From Erythrocercus mccallii (taxonomy: Eukaryota; Chordata; Aves; Passeriformes; Dicruridae): a stretch of DNA of 64,000 nt. The notes under the pieces are model-generated. The model searched no databases and was not told the origin of the DNA. It saw only the letters and a list, made by a program, of their open reading frames with translations. Where the stretch lies: the NCBI GenBank assembly GCA_013397435.1, contig VZRG01000032.1:712195-776194 (forward strand), read 5' to 3'. The stretch's first letter is position 1. Each line of letters begins with the position of its first letter. Position numbers and translations under genes: made by a program. Shown piece after piece: positions 41,079 through 53,500 of this stretch.

Positions 41079-41165
41079 ATAGAGTCATAAAATAGCTCAG
41101 AATGACAAAGGTCATTTAGACTAACCTCCCAGTCAAAGCAGGGCCAGCTGTGAGATCAGACCAGT
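41079..41165 (-). mobile_element. CR1 LINE fragment, 3' end
   Basis: The + strand reads ATAGAGTCATAAAATAGCTC, then AGAATG, and continues with GGTCATTTAGACTAACCTCC. This is the usual reverse-complement appearance of a CR1 3' terminus in bird DNA. The element therefore lies on the - strand with its 3' end at the left. Similarity fades beyond about 41165, so the right limit is approximate. Non-coding remnant. Confidence 0.75.
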
Positions 41166-44100
41166 TTCTTTGTGGTCCAGAGGCTGTGGTCCTGTCCCCA
41201 GAGCACTTTAATCTGTTAGCTTAGTGTTTCCCCTGGAAACATGGCTTGGGTGGATGTCTGCTTTAGACCTCGTTGTCTTTCTTGGCCACTCCAGTTTCTG
41301 AACTGAGCAATTTCAACTGTTTAATATCTATGGAGAAAGAGATCTGAAATGATAAATGGTTAAATGTTTTGTGAAAAGAGGCAGATTGCTTTCCAAATAT
41401 GAAAACTGAACATATATGTGGTTACACTGCAGGATTATTGTGATGAGGAATCATTCTGTCTCACCTTTGAAAATTTTCTACCAGTTCTGCATACTCACTC
41501 TGGACTTCTAGTCTAGTGCCTCTCTTCTTTTACATTGCTCTTTCTCAACATGTATATTCATTTTCAAGAGATACAAAATAAAAAAATCTTATTCTATTCT
41601 CAGTGGCAATGTCTGGTTCAAAGGAGAGTGCTCAGAATCATTTGCTTCAGCACCACGTGATTTTGTTCCCCTCAAAAATAAATTTGCTGTGTTAAAACGT
41701 TCTTTTGCATGCGATAAAGAAGCATTTTCTCAACAAGAAAATCTAATGGCATGGTTAAAAATCATAAAGAATGGAAAGTTAATTCCTACCTCACAGTCCT
41801 TCAGCTTTTTCTGTATGTCACTGCTCTTCACTCACCAGCCTTGTAAATCAATGGAGATTTTTATCTGCTATAATGATATACATTGCTCTGCTGCAGTAGG
41901 ATAAAATCAAGGGCAAAGCATTCCATAAAGTATTAACTTAGACATTTCAGAAGTGCCTAGAGGACAAAGAAATTAATATTTACAGTCCACTTTCAAATTT
42001 GTGCTTATAGGGTTTTTTGAAGTAGGAAGAATGCTTAGGAGCAATGCCTGAGTAATGCTTCTCAGTTGCAAATCTGACTGGACACACTGGTCCAAGAGAT
42101 GAGGAACCAAAACTGCCTCTCTTGTCTGTAGGCAAATCCCAGAGTGAGGAAGCCAATTAGCCTTTGTTACAAAAGCCTGAAGAAAGCTTTGAACTGGGAG
42201 TGATGGGTTTGCAATGTATCAATAATCTCCAGACCGACCTAGCACTCAGATTTCTGCAGATGGAGAATGCCTGTTTGCTTCTGAGGGCACTGATAGGTAG
42301 TGAGGGTCAGATATGCCTGGGACACACAGAGATATTCTTTCTGTGGTGCCATGGTGGTACTTTGGTGATCTAAAGTGAGATATTCTCATGCAGACAGACT
42401 TCCATGTGGGTAACGAGCCTACACAAGTCCATTGGGAAACACATCCTTTTTTCTCAGGAACTTAATACCCCTTATAGCCAGAGAAACATTAGTACAAGGA
42501 ACACGGTCTTGCATTTTTTTCCTTGCATTAGATTTAGTCCAAATATTGAATCATTCACACAGCAAAGTACAGTTTTGGGGAAAAAAAAAAAAAACAAACA
42601 AACAAAACAGAACTTTATGTAAAACCTTTAACTGCAGAAGGAAACTGATGAGTAGGACCATTGCAGAAAAACTTTACTCCCCTCCCCCATGTGGGCAATC
42701 TGTGCTGGAATGAAAACAGTTTTATCCTACGGCAGTGGATTGTTTCCTACCTGTAACTTCAGCCCAACTGCTGTGCATGATCTGCAATGGTTGGAGAGGC
42801 AGGTTCATTTTGGATGTGATTGAGGGCCAAATCCTGTATTGCTGCACTCTCTACAAGCTTAAAACACCATTAGTTCTTTCATAAGGGGACATCAAACTCC
42901 AGTATGATGTGTGTCACACGACTTTATCATGACTAAAGCAAAGGCACATCATTTTCCTTTGACTTCAGCAGATGGAGGATCCTCCTAGGAGCTTCTTTTG
43001 GAACTACATATACTTCTATTGGAACTACGTAACTGTTTCACAAATAAAATTCTTCCAAAGGACATTAACTATAAATATGTAAGCTAAGATGGTATTCTAA
43101 CTTTCTCTAATCCAAGTATCCATGTCTATAAAATGCCTGAAATGCTTTAGCATCTGTCCCATGGTGGTCTCCAGTGGCTAAGAAGTGGATCATTTGCCCT
43201 TCATTATCTCTGACTTCCTGACATGTAAAAATTGGGAGAATTCATTCATGTTAGATATGTTTATATCATCTTCTTATGCATCTGAAAGTGTTTATATAGT
43301 CTAGGCACTTGGTATAGCCTGCACATCAGAGATGTCATTTTCTAGGAAGGTTTTTGGAAGCTTTAAGGCCACCTTACCATTACTTTATAACTTCAGTTTG
43401 TAAAACTTGCTTGCATATTCTCAAATAGTGAGTTCTCTTGAAAAATATTTGAAGTTAATTATCCAATAAATAAAGGTTCCCTAGATATTAATGTTTTTAT
43501 TTTGATAAGCTTCAGGAAAGTCTCAGATTTGGGCAGTGTGTTCAGAAATAAGCAGACAAAGAGCACATTCTTGCAATCTGTGCATGCTGGAGACTCAGGC
43601 TATGAATGTCTCATGCTTCATTTCATCAGTACAGGATAAAAGCATCTCCCAGTACCTCAACATCAGTCAGGTTTGGTGTGGTACCATCACCCCGACATTG
43701 AAGATAGGGAACTGGAGTGCTGTAGTACTAAGGGCAGGAGCTGTAAACAGTTTAGATGATGGCTTTATTCAGCTGTCACTGTTGGTACATATATTCAAAT
43801 TTTTAATCCTCAAAGTTGTCTGCCATATGTCAAGGGCACCCAAAAGCCTAACATCTGGATCCACAAGGATGCTTTGCTGGCAGACTCAGCAGACCTACTT
43901 CCCTTAGGTTTTCAAGGGAAGTTACATAGAATAGGAGAGCACTACTAAAAGCAGCTTTTTACCAAATTCTGGACTAAAGTATCTGGAACCAAAAAAATCT
44001 CAAAGGGTCCAACACTGTACAAGAAAGACTCTTCAGATGAGTCTAAGCAGGGCTCAGTAGTGAAATCCCCCATGGGAGCCACATGAAGCTTCTCTACTCA

Positions 44101-45439
44101 GTAAGGATGACACTGCCTTGACACAACAGTCTGTCAGTGATCAGAGAACCCCCAGAGGCACAGGAGGTAAGTGACCATTGATCCTCTGAAAACAAGCCAC
44201 CCCTGAAGAATGGCCCATTAGATGTGGAGGTGTGTAAGCCTGAGCACTGAAACTTCCTCGCATGTCTCCAGCTCAGACCAGCTCCACTCTCCTCAGTCAC
44301 TGACTGGCTGGAGACTCAGGATTAACTTCTGGCACTGCTCTCCAGGCAGCCCTGCTGGGGACTTTCCAGGGTCCGAAAAGAAGTGCGCTCTTATCTCTGC
44401 ACTCTGCACTCTTATCCTTAAGAGTCTCTGTTTTTCAGAGTATGCATTGAATAATGTAGTTTGAAATCATACCGGTTTATGGTATTGACCCACAGATTGC
44501 AAACTCCTGGTTTGAAAAGTGCCCTGAAAGAGACTGTACAAATTCCAGGTCTTTTTGAGTGCAATGATGAGCCAGGACACTCCATGCACTGCCCTTGTGT
44601 GTATGCATAGCTCCCAAAGCTTCTTATACTCTTAAAGCAGTCCTGAACCAAAAAAATGAAAGAATCCCATTTGTGGTACATTTTACTTCAATGCTTAATC
44701 TTGTGTGCCAACAGTAGCACAGTTGTGTAAATGAACAGGTTATAGCTGGGGCTTATGGAATGTGTTGTGAACAAAGTTAAAAATCAGAAACATGTCTGGG
44801 AATAGTAGCAATAATGTGATTTAAGGCTTGATACTTCTTTTATTATGATAATCATTATTCCCATCTAAGCAGGTAATAAAGAAACAAGTTGTTTTGCATT
44901 CCATGCTGATTAGCAGGAAAGCAAGGAAGGGAGACTCTTTATGCACCTGTATGTTTTTAAGAAAACATGTTAGAGGTGAAATATGAAGTGACAGTTTTCC
45001 ATGGTGCCCTTATGGTAATTCAGATTTAAAAATTCCACTTACTTGTCTTCTGAACTTCTGAGTAAGTTTGAAATGTCTTGTTTGTTCTTCTTCCTTTAGA
45101 AGGAAATTGGAAACATGTTTAGTTAACTTTCAAATGTGAGTTTGTGTCTGGAAATTTTCAGTATCAGATAGAAGAAAGGGATTATATTTTTTGTTTGTTG
45201 GTCCAATTGACAAGGACTGTTTTTGTTAAAAAAAAGTGTTGATTCACATGTTGTAGTATTTATAACAGTCTTATGTAACCTAAAATACTTATCAGCCAAG
45301 CAAAGCACCTTAACTACAGAATTTATAAACCATAAAAATAATTACTATTCTATCTGACTAGAGAAGCTTCTGGATTTACAAAAGCAAGTAATTAAATCCA
45401 AATAAGAAACACATATTTTTTGATATCTCTGTTTTCCTC

Positions 45440-45865
45440 AGCTTTTATTGGATAGCTGACACCACAACAAGGGTTGTAGATTCCACCGGAGAGCTGGGAA
45501 AGGCAAACCACAGCACTCAGCTTGGTGTCATCTGCCAACCTGCTGAGGGTGCACTCAGTCGCACTGTCTGTGTCTCTGGGGAAGGCACTAAGCAGCACTG
45601 GTCCCAGTACAGACCCCTGAGGGATCTCTTGTCACCGATCTCCATTGGAACATTGATCCTTTGACCACCACTTTCTAGATGCAAACATCTCACCAGTTCC
45701 TCATCCACTACACCATCCAACCATCAAATCTATATCTCTCCAGTTTAGGAGGGATGTTGTGGGGAACTGTGCCACAGGCCTTACAGAATTCCAAATAGCC
45801 AATACCCACTGACCTTCCCTTCTCCACTGATGTTATCACTCCATCATAAAGCCTCAAGTTTGGTT
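45440..45865 (-). pseudogene. CR1 LINE ORF2 remnant, reverse-transcriptase region
   Basis: Read on the - strand, this gives pieces of the CR1 reverse transcriptase in more than one frame. One frame has ECTLSRLADDTKL, the position of the RT catalytic Tyr/Phe-Ala-Asp-Asp motif, here with Leu in place of the aromatic residue (Ala-Asp-Asp codons at 45527-45535). Upstream, in other frames, are the degraded PQGS-like and 'GPVL'-like region and the segment before it. Frameshifts and stops separate the blocks, so it is a dead fragment. CR1 ORF2 normally encodes an endonuclease and RT for target-primed retrotransposition; only a few hundred bases of the RT are present and neither end of the element is visible. 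Copies of this kind are common in bird introns. Confidence 0.82.
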
Positions 45866-46097
45866 CATAATGCTTTTTAAATACTTCCTCGTTTTAACTA
45901 CTTGAAGTTTTAAGGTTGTGGGTTTGTTTTGTTTTTAATTGCTTTACAAATATTTCATAGTTCAGTTGCAAATTAAAAATGGGAGGAAGACTGGTTGGTT
46001 TATACTCAGGCTGTTTTTATCCAAACACTATTTAACTGACTGTAGTGTGCTGTTACTATAAAATTGGTCACAGTACCTTAGCCACTGAAATACAAAC

Positions 46098-46113
46098 AAA
46101 AAAAAAAAAAAAA
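46098..46113 (+). repeat. Poly(A) run, 16 bases
   Basis: An uninterrupted run of 16 A is preceded by TACAAAC. No retroposed body is recognised upstream. Confidence 0.8.
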
Positions 46114-49100
46114 GGCATTTCTATGGATTAAGTAAACCGCCAGAGGGAGCGTATATAATCCAATCAATGTAATAGTTTCATATACAAATTACAAGCAAAA
46201 TCTCATTTTAGATGCTTTTGAAGGGCTAGAGGTTTAAAATATAGTGTATTCTGTTAAAAATATTCCATTCTATCAATGTGTCTGACTTAATGAATTTGCT
46301 GATCATACCCCTGCTTCACACAAAGCAAAAGAAATACGCCCAGATTCTAGATGTCTGTATGCCACTACAGCTGGAGGGATTTTCTATGAAAATATAGCTA
46401 AGTCCTAACACGCAGGTCTTAACAATCAGATTGTTGAATTAGGTCACATTTACCCTGTGATAAATGAAAAGTAATGGCAGCACTTTTTTCTAAACTATAT
46501 ACAGTTTCTTTTCCAATTACGAAGCAATCTTATTGCAGACCTGAGAATAAGTATGGCCCTTTGTCAGAGTTTGCTCTAAAACGCAGCATATTTTTCTTTT
46601 ATTTTAAAAGTTGTATTGAGACAGTAGTTGTTCTTTTTAATCAAGTGCAACAAATGTATCAAGAATTAATGTGTAAATTTGTCAGCCCTGATACATTACT
46701 GATAGGAACAATACAATAAGTAGATCTATACTTTATTGAGCAGAAAATTGCTCCACACTCAACTCCTTCAAATACTTTCCAAGTTGCTTGCTCTTAATTT
46801 GACAAGCTAATTTGCCCTCATGCGCTGCAAGAAACTGTTAGGAAATTAGCATTCAATAATTAAGACTTTTGTATGCATGGCAAGCCTGATGGGACTAAAG
46901 CAAGAAAAGACAGTAGCACAAAAGTGTTTAATGAACAGAGCATTTTCTCAAATCAGAATGAGCTTAGTGATGGTATTGTTTGATGAAAAAAGCCTCACAA
47001 GATTATAGTAATAGATATTCTCAAGTGGAATGGCAGTTCTGTTTAGAAGAGAGCATTAACTTCAGTGACCTTGTAGGTACACTTAAAAATAATGGTAAAG
47101 ATGTACATATCAGTAAAATGTACTTAACAATACATTAGAAAGTACTGTTAAGGAATGTAGATGATCCTGAGCTCACAACATGTTTTTATTGAAAGTTAGC
47201 CTGTAGCCAGTGGAATTTACAATTCACATGAATTCTCACATGGATAAATAACAGATTACTAGCCTTTCTACATTTTTTGTAGCTGGTGGAATTTCATAGC
47301 TGGAGTCAGCCGAATTATTGTGGAATTTCTGTAATTCCCTCAAGCACAGAGTGTCTGGAATAATTCCTATGATTAATACTAATAAACCTAAAAGTTCTCA
47401 GTCTTGGAGCAGAAACCCAGTGAACATGCACTAGCTCTCAGGGGTTTAGAACAAGTCAGTGCAAGACCAGACCATTCATTCCCCAAGTTTCTTTTGTCCC
47501 CACATCCTTCTGCAGTGTACTCACTGATGTTCTCAGCAGCTCCATAAAATTATCCTGATCCTAACATTAATAGATTTAATATCTAACCAAGTGAATTTGA
47601 ATCCTGCTTTCATACAGGAAATAGCCAGTTTTCTTGCAGCTGCAGTATTAGTCACACATACACATACCTTGCTTTGTTTTCCTGAATAACTCAGAACAGC
47701 ATGAGGACAACAGTCATGCTCATAACAGATGCAGATTTTTAAGAAGTTCAAAGCTGGGTTATAAAACTTTTAATTGTTTCTAGAAAATGACCAGAAGATT
47801 GCTACAATTCTCTTTTAGTCTGAAATCCTAGTATTTCTGATAAAATATTTTTTATTAAATCCTGGACCTGAAGATGGGGAAGCATTTTGAGGATTCTTAA
47901 TCTAGATGTAAACACAGTGATTAATTTAAGACACCTCGCTCACACTGTTAATATTCTATATACCTGTTTCTTACAATATCATTTGCCTTTCAAAATTTGA
48001 GATTGTTTTGACTAACTAGATGTTCACAGTAGCATCCTTTGCCAGAGTTGTTGCTGTGTCTTCTAGAGCTTAGAGACTCTGTCCATTATCCACTGTGGAG
48101 GTTTGGTGATATCCAAATTTGCAACACAGCTTGGACAAGACATAGCTATCACAGTTAATATGGAAAGGACCAGTGCCTGGACTGTTCTAAGACCTTCATG
48201 TAATGTCTGTCTCTGAAACTTCCTTGTATTTCTATTACCTGTACTATTGCCAAAATATATGTACCTAAGGTGTTTTTTTCTAAATGCAGGAAGTAGTTAT
48301 CAAAGATACAGAGGACAGTTAAGCACTTGAATCTCATTACGAGGAGGGATAGAAGACATCTACCTGTTATATATACCTTGAATAATACCTGATTTTGCTT
48401 TATTTGGAAAGAGGATGACAACATCTGTATTTTATTCCATGTTTAAATTCTCAGATGCACCTAAGACACATAATGAGAAAACATCAGAAAAATAGGTGGT
48501 ACTACAATTCTTTTCTGTAGAAATTTGTGCTACAATTCTTTTAAGTAACATTTTATTCTTTACTTATCGCATTAGAACAATAAGACAAAGCCCACCTCAG
48601 ACTTTGATGAACCATTTGTATCTAGTATTCTGTGCCAGTCATAAACCTTTCAAATCACAAGAGAGCTCAGTACAGACTTAATTCCTCATTGTTTTTTTTT
48701 TTATCCTGAGGGCGTTAGCCATTCCAGTGCTGGTTGCCATGCTCTGTTAGAGAGGCATTTACTCTGGGAGAAAACTTTAGGTTTTTTCTGACAGAACTGT
48801 GCCACATTCAGTCACATTGCAGCCCAAAATTCTTTTCAGTTTGGTTTCATTTGCATCTGTTCATTTCTTACATTAGTAGCTAAGTTTTCATAATATGTGA
48901 AATGTGAAATACAGGTAGATGATGACTAGATGAATACAGAACACAAATGAGAAAAAATAGAAAAACTAAGTTTGTTACTTAGACACAAGACTGCTTAAAA
49001 AATACTGAGAGGGAGGTTACTATATAAGGCAAAAACTGTACCTGCTTTAATTGCTTTCAGAGAAAGAGCTTCAAGAAGGTTTTGACATCTTCAGATAGGA

Positions 49101-49590
49101 ACCACTGCTGTATGAACCCATGTTCAAAGACAGAGGGAGGCAGTCAGGGTCACAAACTTTCATTGGTTGTTGTACTATAATGTATTGTACCAAAACCTGA
49201 GATAATTTAACATCATGTCTACAGCATCGTGTCTACTCTACTTAGGTTATCTTCTTGACACTCAGGATTTCTTCCATTTCTTGTGGGTAAAAGTCCCAAA
49301 TTATATCTTTTTCACACCTCTGAAATTTGCTACATTTTTCTTAACCTAATTAACATTAATTTGCAAGTGTTATCTTTATCTGCTAAACTACTGATATTTT
49401 TATCCAGTTCTCTCTCTGTTGACTATCATGTATAGTTCTTTATACTATTTTGTGCTAACTACCGTTCCTGTGCTACTGAAAGAGTCATAAGTGAGCTGAC
49501 TGTCTTCTACTAATGAAAACTGTGGATCCTAATATAGTTCATGGTCACTACTCTAACCAAATATGGCAGAATATATGTTTTGGCTTTGAA

Positions 49591-49618
49591 CATATTAGAA
49601 CTTCAGAGTTCTAATATG
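49591..49618. repeat. Inverted repeat, 12-bp arms with 4-base loop
   Basis: CATATTAGAACT and AGTTCTAATATG are perfect reverse complements separated by TCAG. A hairpin is possible in RNA or single-stranded DNA. No T-run or conserved RNA motif suggests a particular class. Confidence 0.7.
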
Positions 49619-50559
49619 AAAATTAAAGGGGCAAAAAACCCCAACATTAGTAATTTCTTAGTTTCTCAAGAGCTGTTAGGCTCCACAACAGCAATTTCTG
49701 AGCCAAATATATGTTATAGCTGCTCCTAATAAAGCTAATTAGTTTTTCTAGTCCTAAATGAATTCGTAATCAAACAAGCATAGGATTGTACAGTAACAGG
49801 ATATTTCCATTATCCGTCTGCTCATTTTGCAGTGCTTTTATGCACTGCTGTACACAGAGCAGTGCTACTGCTATTTTACACTATATCTTCTCTTCCAATG
49901 GCCTTGATTTATTAATCAACTGTACTGCTTACAGCAGATGAAAAAATTGCACATTTTTTTCTGTCCCAAAAATGATGAATTAGAAAATGCACTAATTTGG
50001 CCAACATAAGTTTTATGACTTTAGGATTATTTTTCATGTAAATTCAGTTACAGAAAAGGTTTATAAATGGATAAGTAAAAATAATGATTATGCAGCAGGT
50101 TCATTCTGTCTCGTAGACCCTCTCAGTAGAATAATTTAGTGAGGAACAAGGTACTAGATTTCTTTCCTTTCATGTCTGAGATGAACTTATTTTGGAGTTC
50201 CAAACTCCTTCTTTGATTACCAGAGAATGGTACTTGCTGGGTATCTTTTATCAAATATTTGAATGTTCATGAGACTATATTTCAGAAGCCAGGTACCACC
50301 TACCCATCGTAGTCTAAATTGTTGGCCTAGATAATAATTTTTTCAACTGGTCCTCTTCTTTCCTTATTCCAAATGTTTAAAAAAAAAAAAAAGTGAAACA
50401 ACAGGAACTGGGAACAAAGCATTTCAGGAATGTCAAAACTCAGGGCACATCTGTAGAAATGGACAGCCCAGATTATCACACCTGATTCTGGGATAATTTT
50501 TAGGATGACTGTTAATCTCCTTTTTTGAAAGCATTAGACTTTTTTTTCCTCTCATATAA

Positions 50560-50579
50560 NNNNNNNNNNNNNNNNNNNN
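50560..50579. other. Assembly gap, 20 N
   Basis: Exactly 20 undetermined bases lie between CTCATATAA and TGCATTACTA inside the large intron. A round value like this is often a placeholder for unknown size. The flanks share no duplication. Confidence 0.99.
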
Positions 50580-53500
50580 TGCATTACTACGGAGAGGTCT
50601 ATCTTCCACCAATTTTTTTATGATCACTCTTAATTTCCTTTGTTCTCATTACAAGGGAAATAAATAAAACAAGGGTAAATAAATAAATAAAATAAGTCAA
50701 GTGATTTTTAATGGCATCAACCAAGATTTTTAATGGAAAATTATTGCACTTTATCAAATTTCCTTTTCTTTCATGTTTCATTGAAATATAATGCAGAATG
50801 GTACCCCCCAGTCACTTGTATAAGCATAGTTCATCTTCTCATACAAAATATCTTTTTACATAGTATTGCAAATTAAGCATGGCCTGGGAAGCTTCCTGAG
50901 CATTGTAAAACAATTGTATATGCCACTAAACCAGTTGTGATGTTTCCTGGTGTGATTTCAGTCCATGCCCAGGAGCACTGTTCAGAACAGTTCCCAGGCA
51001 TGGTGCAGGAACTGGACTGTTCCAAAGGTTATTCCCAGATGGCTATTTATGTGCAGCCTCCTCCTTTTCAAGGTTGAGAGAGCTTGCTTGTTCAGGCATA
51101 GGCCATTGTGTGCCAGCAGTCTTCATGCCAAAGAACATTTCTGGGCATGTTTATTGTACTACTATAGACAGAATGATCACAATTGTCTTAATTGCTTTCC
51201 AGAAGTGCTAACCTCTTATGGTTGTGTTCCTCAATATAAACTGAGCATCAGTGAGAAAATATTTGCCTCATAGCCTCCTAGATGTTATTCTATAATGAAG
51301 TACCATGAATGAAAATTCTCTTTTTTAAGCATATTTTAAATTTTACATATTCCTAAACACATATGCCTATGTAATGTTGTCAAAAATTTTTATTTAAACA
51401 AATTTGCAATTCATATGTTTCTTCATAAATTTTGGGTTATCTGAGATTGGGATGTACTAAAACAAGCTGCTCTATTTCCCAACATAGCCTTTCCCAACAT
51501 AGATATTCCCAACTTCAGGGAAATGAATGAAATTTTATCAGTATTCTTCCTTAAATATCATCTTTAGTTCTCCGTCTATTCAGATCTATTAACTCTTCCA
51601 ATATCTGCATTATCATGATGCATTAACGAAATCACTGGATATCACAATGAATATCAATAGGTACCATTAATTAAGAAACTGAGGAGCCCCTACTGTTCTG
51701 TAATTCTTTTGTAATCTCTTTGATGAATGTTCCTGCTCAGTGTTGACTTCAGAACTGGACTCACTTTTAGAATAAAAAAAGAGACACAATTAAGATACTA
51801 ATTTGGGAAACAACTTTCTGAACTTTAAGTTGCTTTGAACATAACCAGTTACAGGATAATTCATGTCCTTCCTTGTTTTGCTCTCTATCTGAAGAGCTCA
51901 CTGAGTTTTAACAGGTGTTTTTCTTTGCCCTAATTCACGTACCATTATAAGCATGTAAATGTTGGATTATGCAGAGTGAGTTTAACACTCTATGCCTCCT
52001 TTGCCTGTCATAGCTCCTACTTCCTTTGAGTTCTTCCTCTTTTTAGAGTTGTGAATGAGATACAGCAGAAGCAGTAGCCCAGCACTAACCAAACTATTGC
52101 TGCAATTCTCTTTCTAGTGAATCAGCCATGGTATACAATGTATGGTTACTGGGGGTTTATGTGTGGTAACAGACATGTGAACAGCCCTATTTCATACCAT
52201 CTCTAGGCACCAGGTCATTTTTATCCTGTCACAAGGACTCTACTTGTTGTTAATGTTATCAATGTGAGGTTTTTTTAAAGGAGTAAAATCCCAGTTAAAG
52301 TACCTGAATAAAAAAGAGCATGGGCAAATGTGTGGATGAGGTCTGTGTCTTGATGCACACCACCTGAGACTTGATGTTTTTCAATTTAATTCCCAGTTCT
52401 ACCATTCATATCTCTGTGAGTGCTATGAGAAACACAGAACCTGTGAAATATTGCATGCTCATCTAGTTTTCAGAAAATCTGGGCTTAATTCTAGGTTCTG
52501 TTACAAATTCTGTGTTATCTCAGCTGATCATTTCATGTCTCTTATGTTGTTTCCTTATCTTTAAAGTGGAAAATGAAATATTTTCTCCAAAGGTAACTTT
52601 CATATTTTTAGTTTAAAAATTAGACTAAATCAATGGGTATGCAACACTTAACTGTACTTCTGAGATAGCGTCAGCTGAATATTCAAAGATAGAAAATAGT
52701 TCAGACAATCATGTTGGAAAGTAGGGCTAAACTGTGCTTGTTAGGATCACTAACCAGAATGTAAAGTACATCCAGTAGTACTTCAGAGCTCCTTGCCTCA
52801 AACCCTGAGAAATTACTTGCGTGCCAAACATGTAGCAATGCCAACAGGTCAGACTTCTCTGCTATTTCTGTTGCTATTAGCTCTTTTTACCCACTTTGTG
52901 CAGGTACAAATGCACAAAGTCAAAGCACTGGAGACTGTAATCTAGTATGAGGGACTAATCTCAGTGTGGCTTCTTCCTAGAGAACACATTTGATATAAAT
53001 TTCTGCTGATTCTGTTGGAAATTCTGATACCATAATCTCATAAATTTGACTCCAGGGTCCTCCTCTTACACTGTCTTTTTCCTTCTAACTGTTCAAAGAA
53101 GAGCCTTTAGCAAAAGCATATTTTTTATTCTTTATCTGCTTTTCAGCATGTTTCCTTTATTGTTGTAACTGACATTAAGTTTATAGAAAATATCCTCCTA
53201 TTCTTCTTCAATCAGAACTCTGCCAAGACTCGCCTTCACCACAATTTGATCTTTTTCTTTCTAGTGGAATTGAAAATAAAACTTAGTTCTTTTATCCCAC
53301 TTTTATTCTTAGCCTCTTTCAACAGAAAGAATTCCCTATGGGAGTCTTTATTTCCTACTGCTATTCAAATGTTGTGTCAGAGTTACAAATATTGAGGCTT
53401 ATGCATGTTCAGTCATTTTCTAAAATAACAGCTTGGGGTTTAGCATCTTTTACTTCTATGTTTACTTGATATTTCAGGAGTATTTCACAGAACAAATAGC

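Noticed and set aside
43940..44420. GC-richer patch that might be an old transposon or a regulatory island
   Set aside because: No terminal repeats, coding frame, CpG density or family resemblance could be seen. I leave it unassigned.
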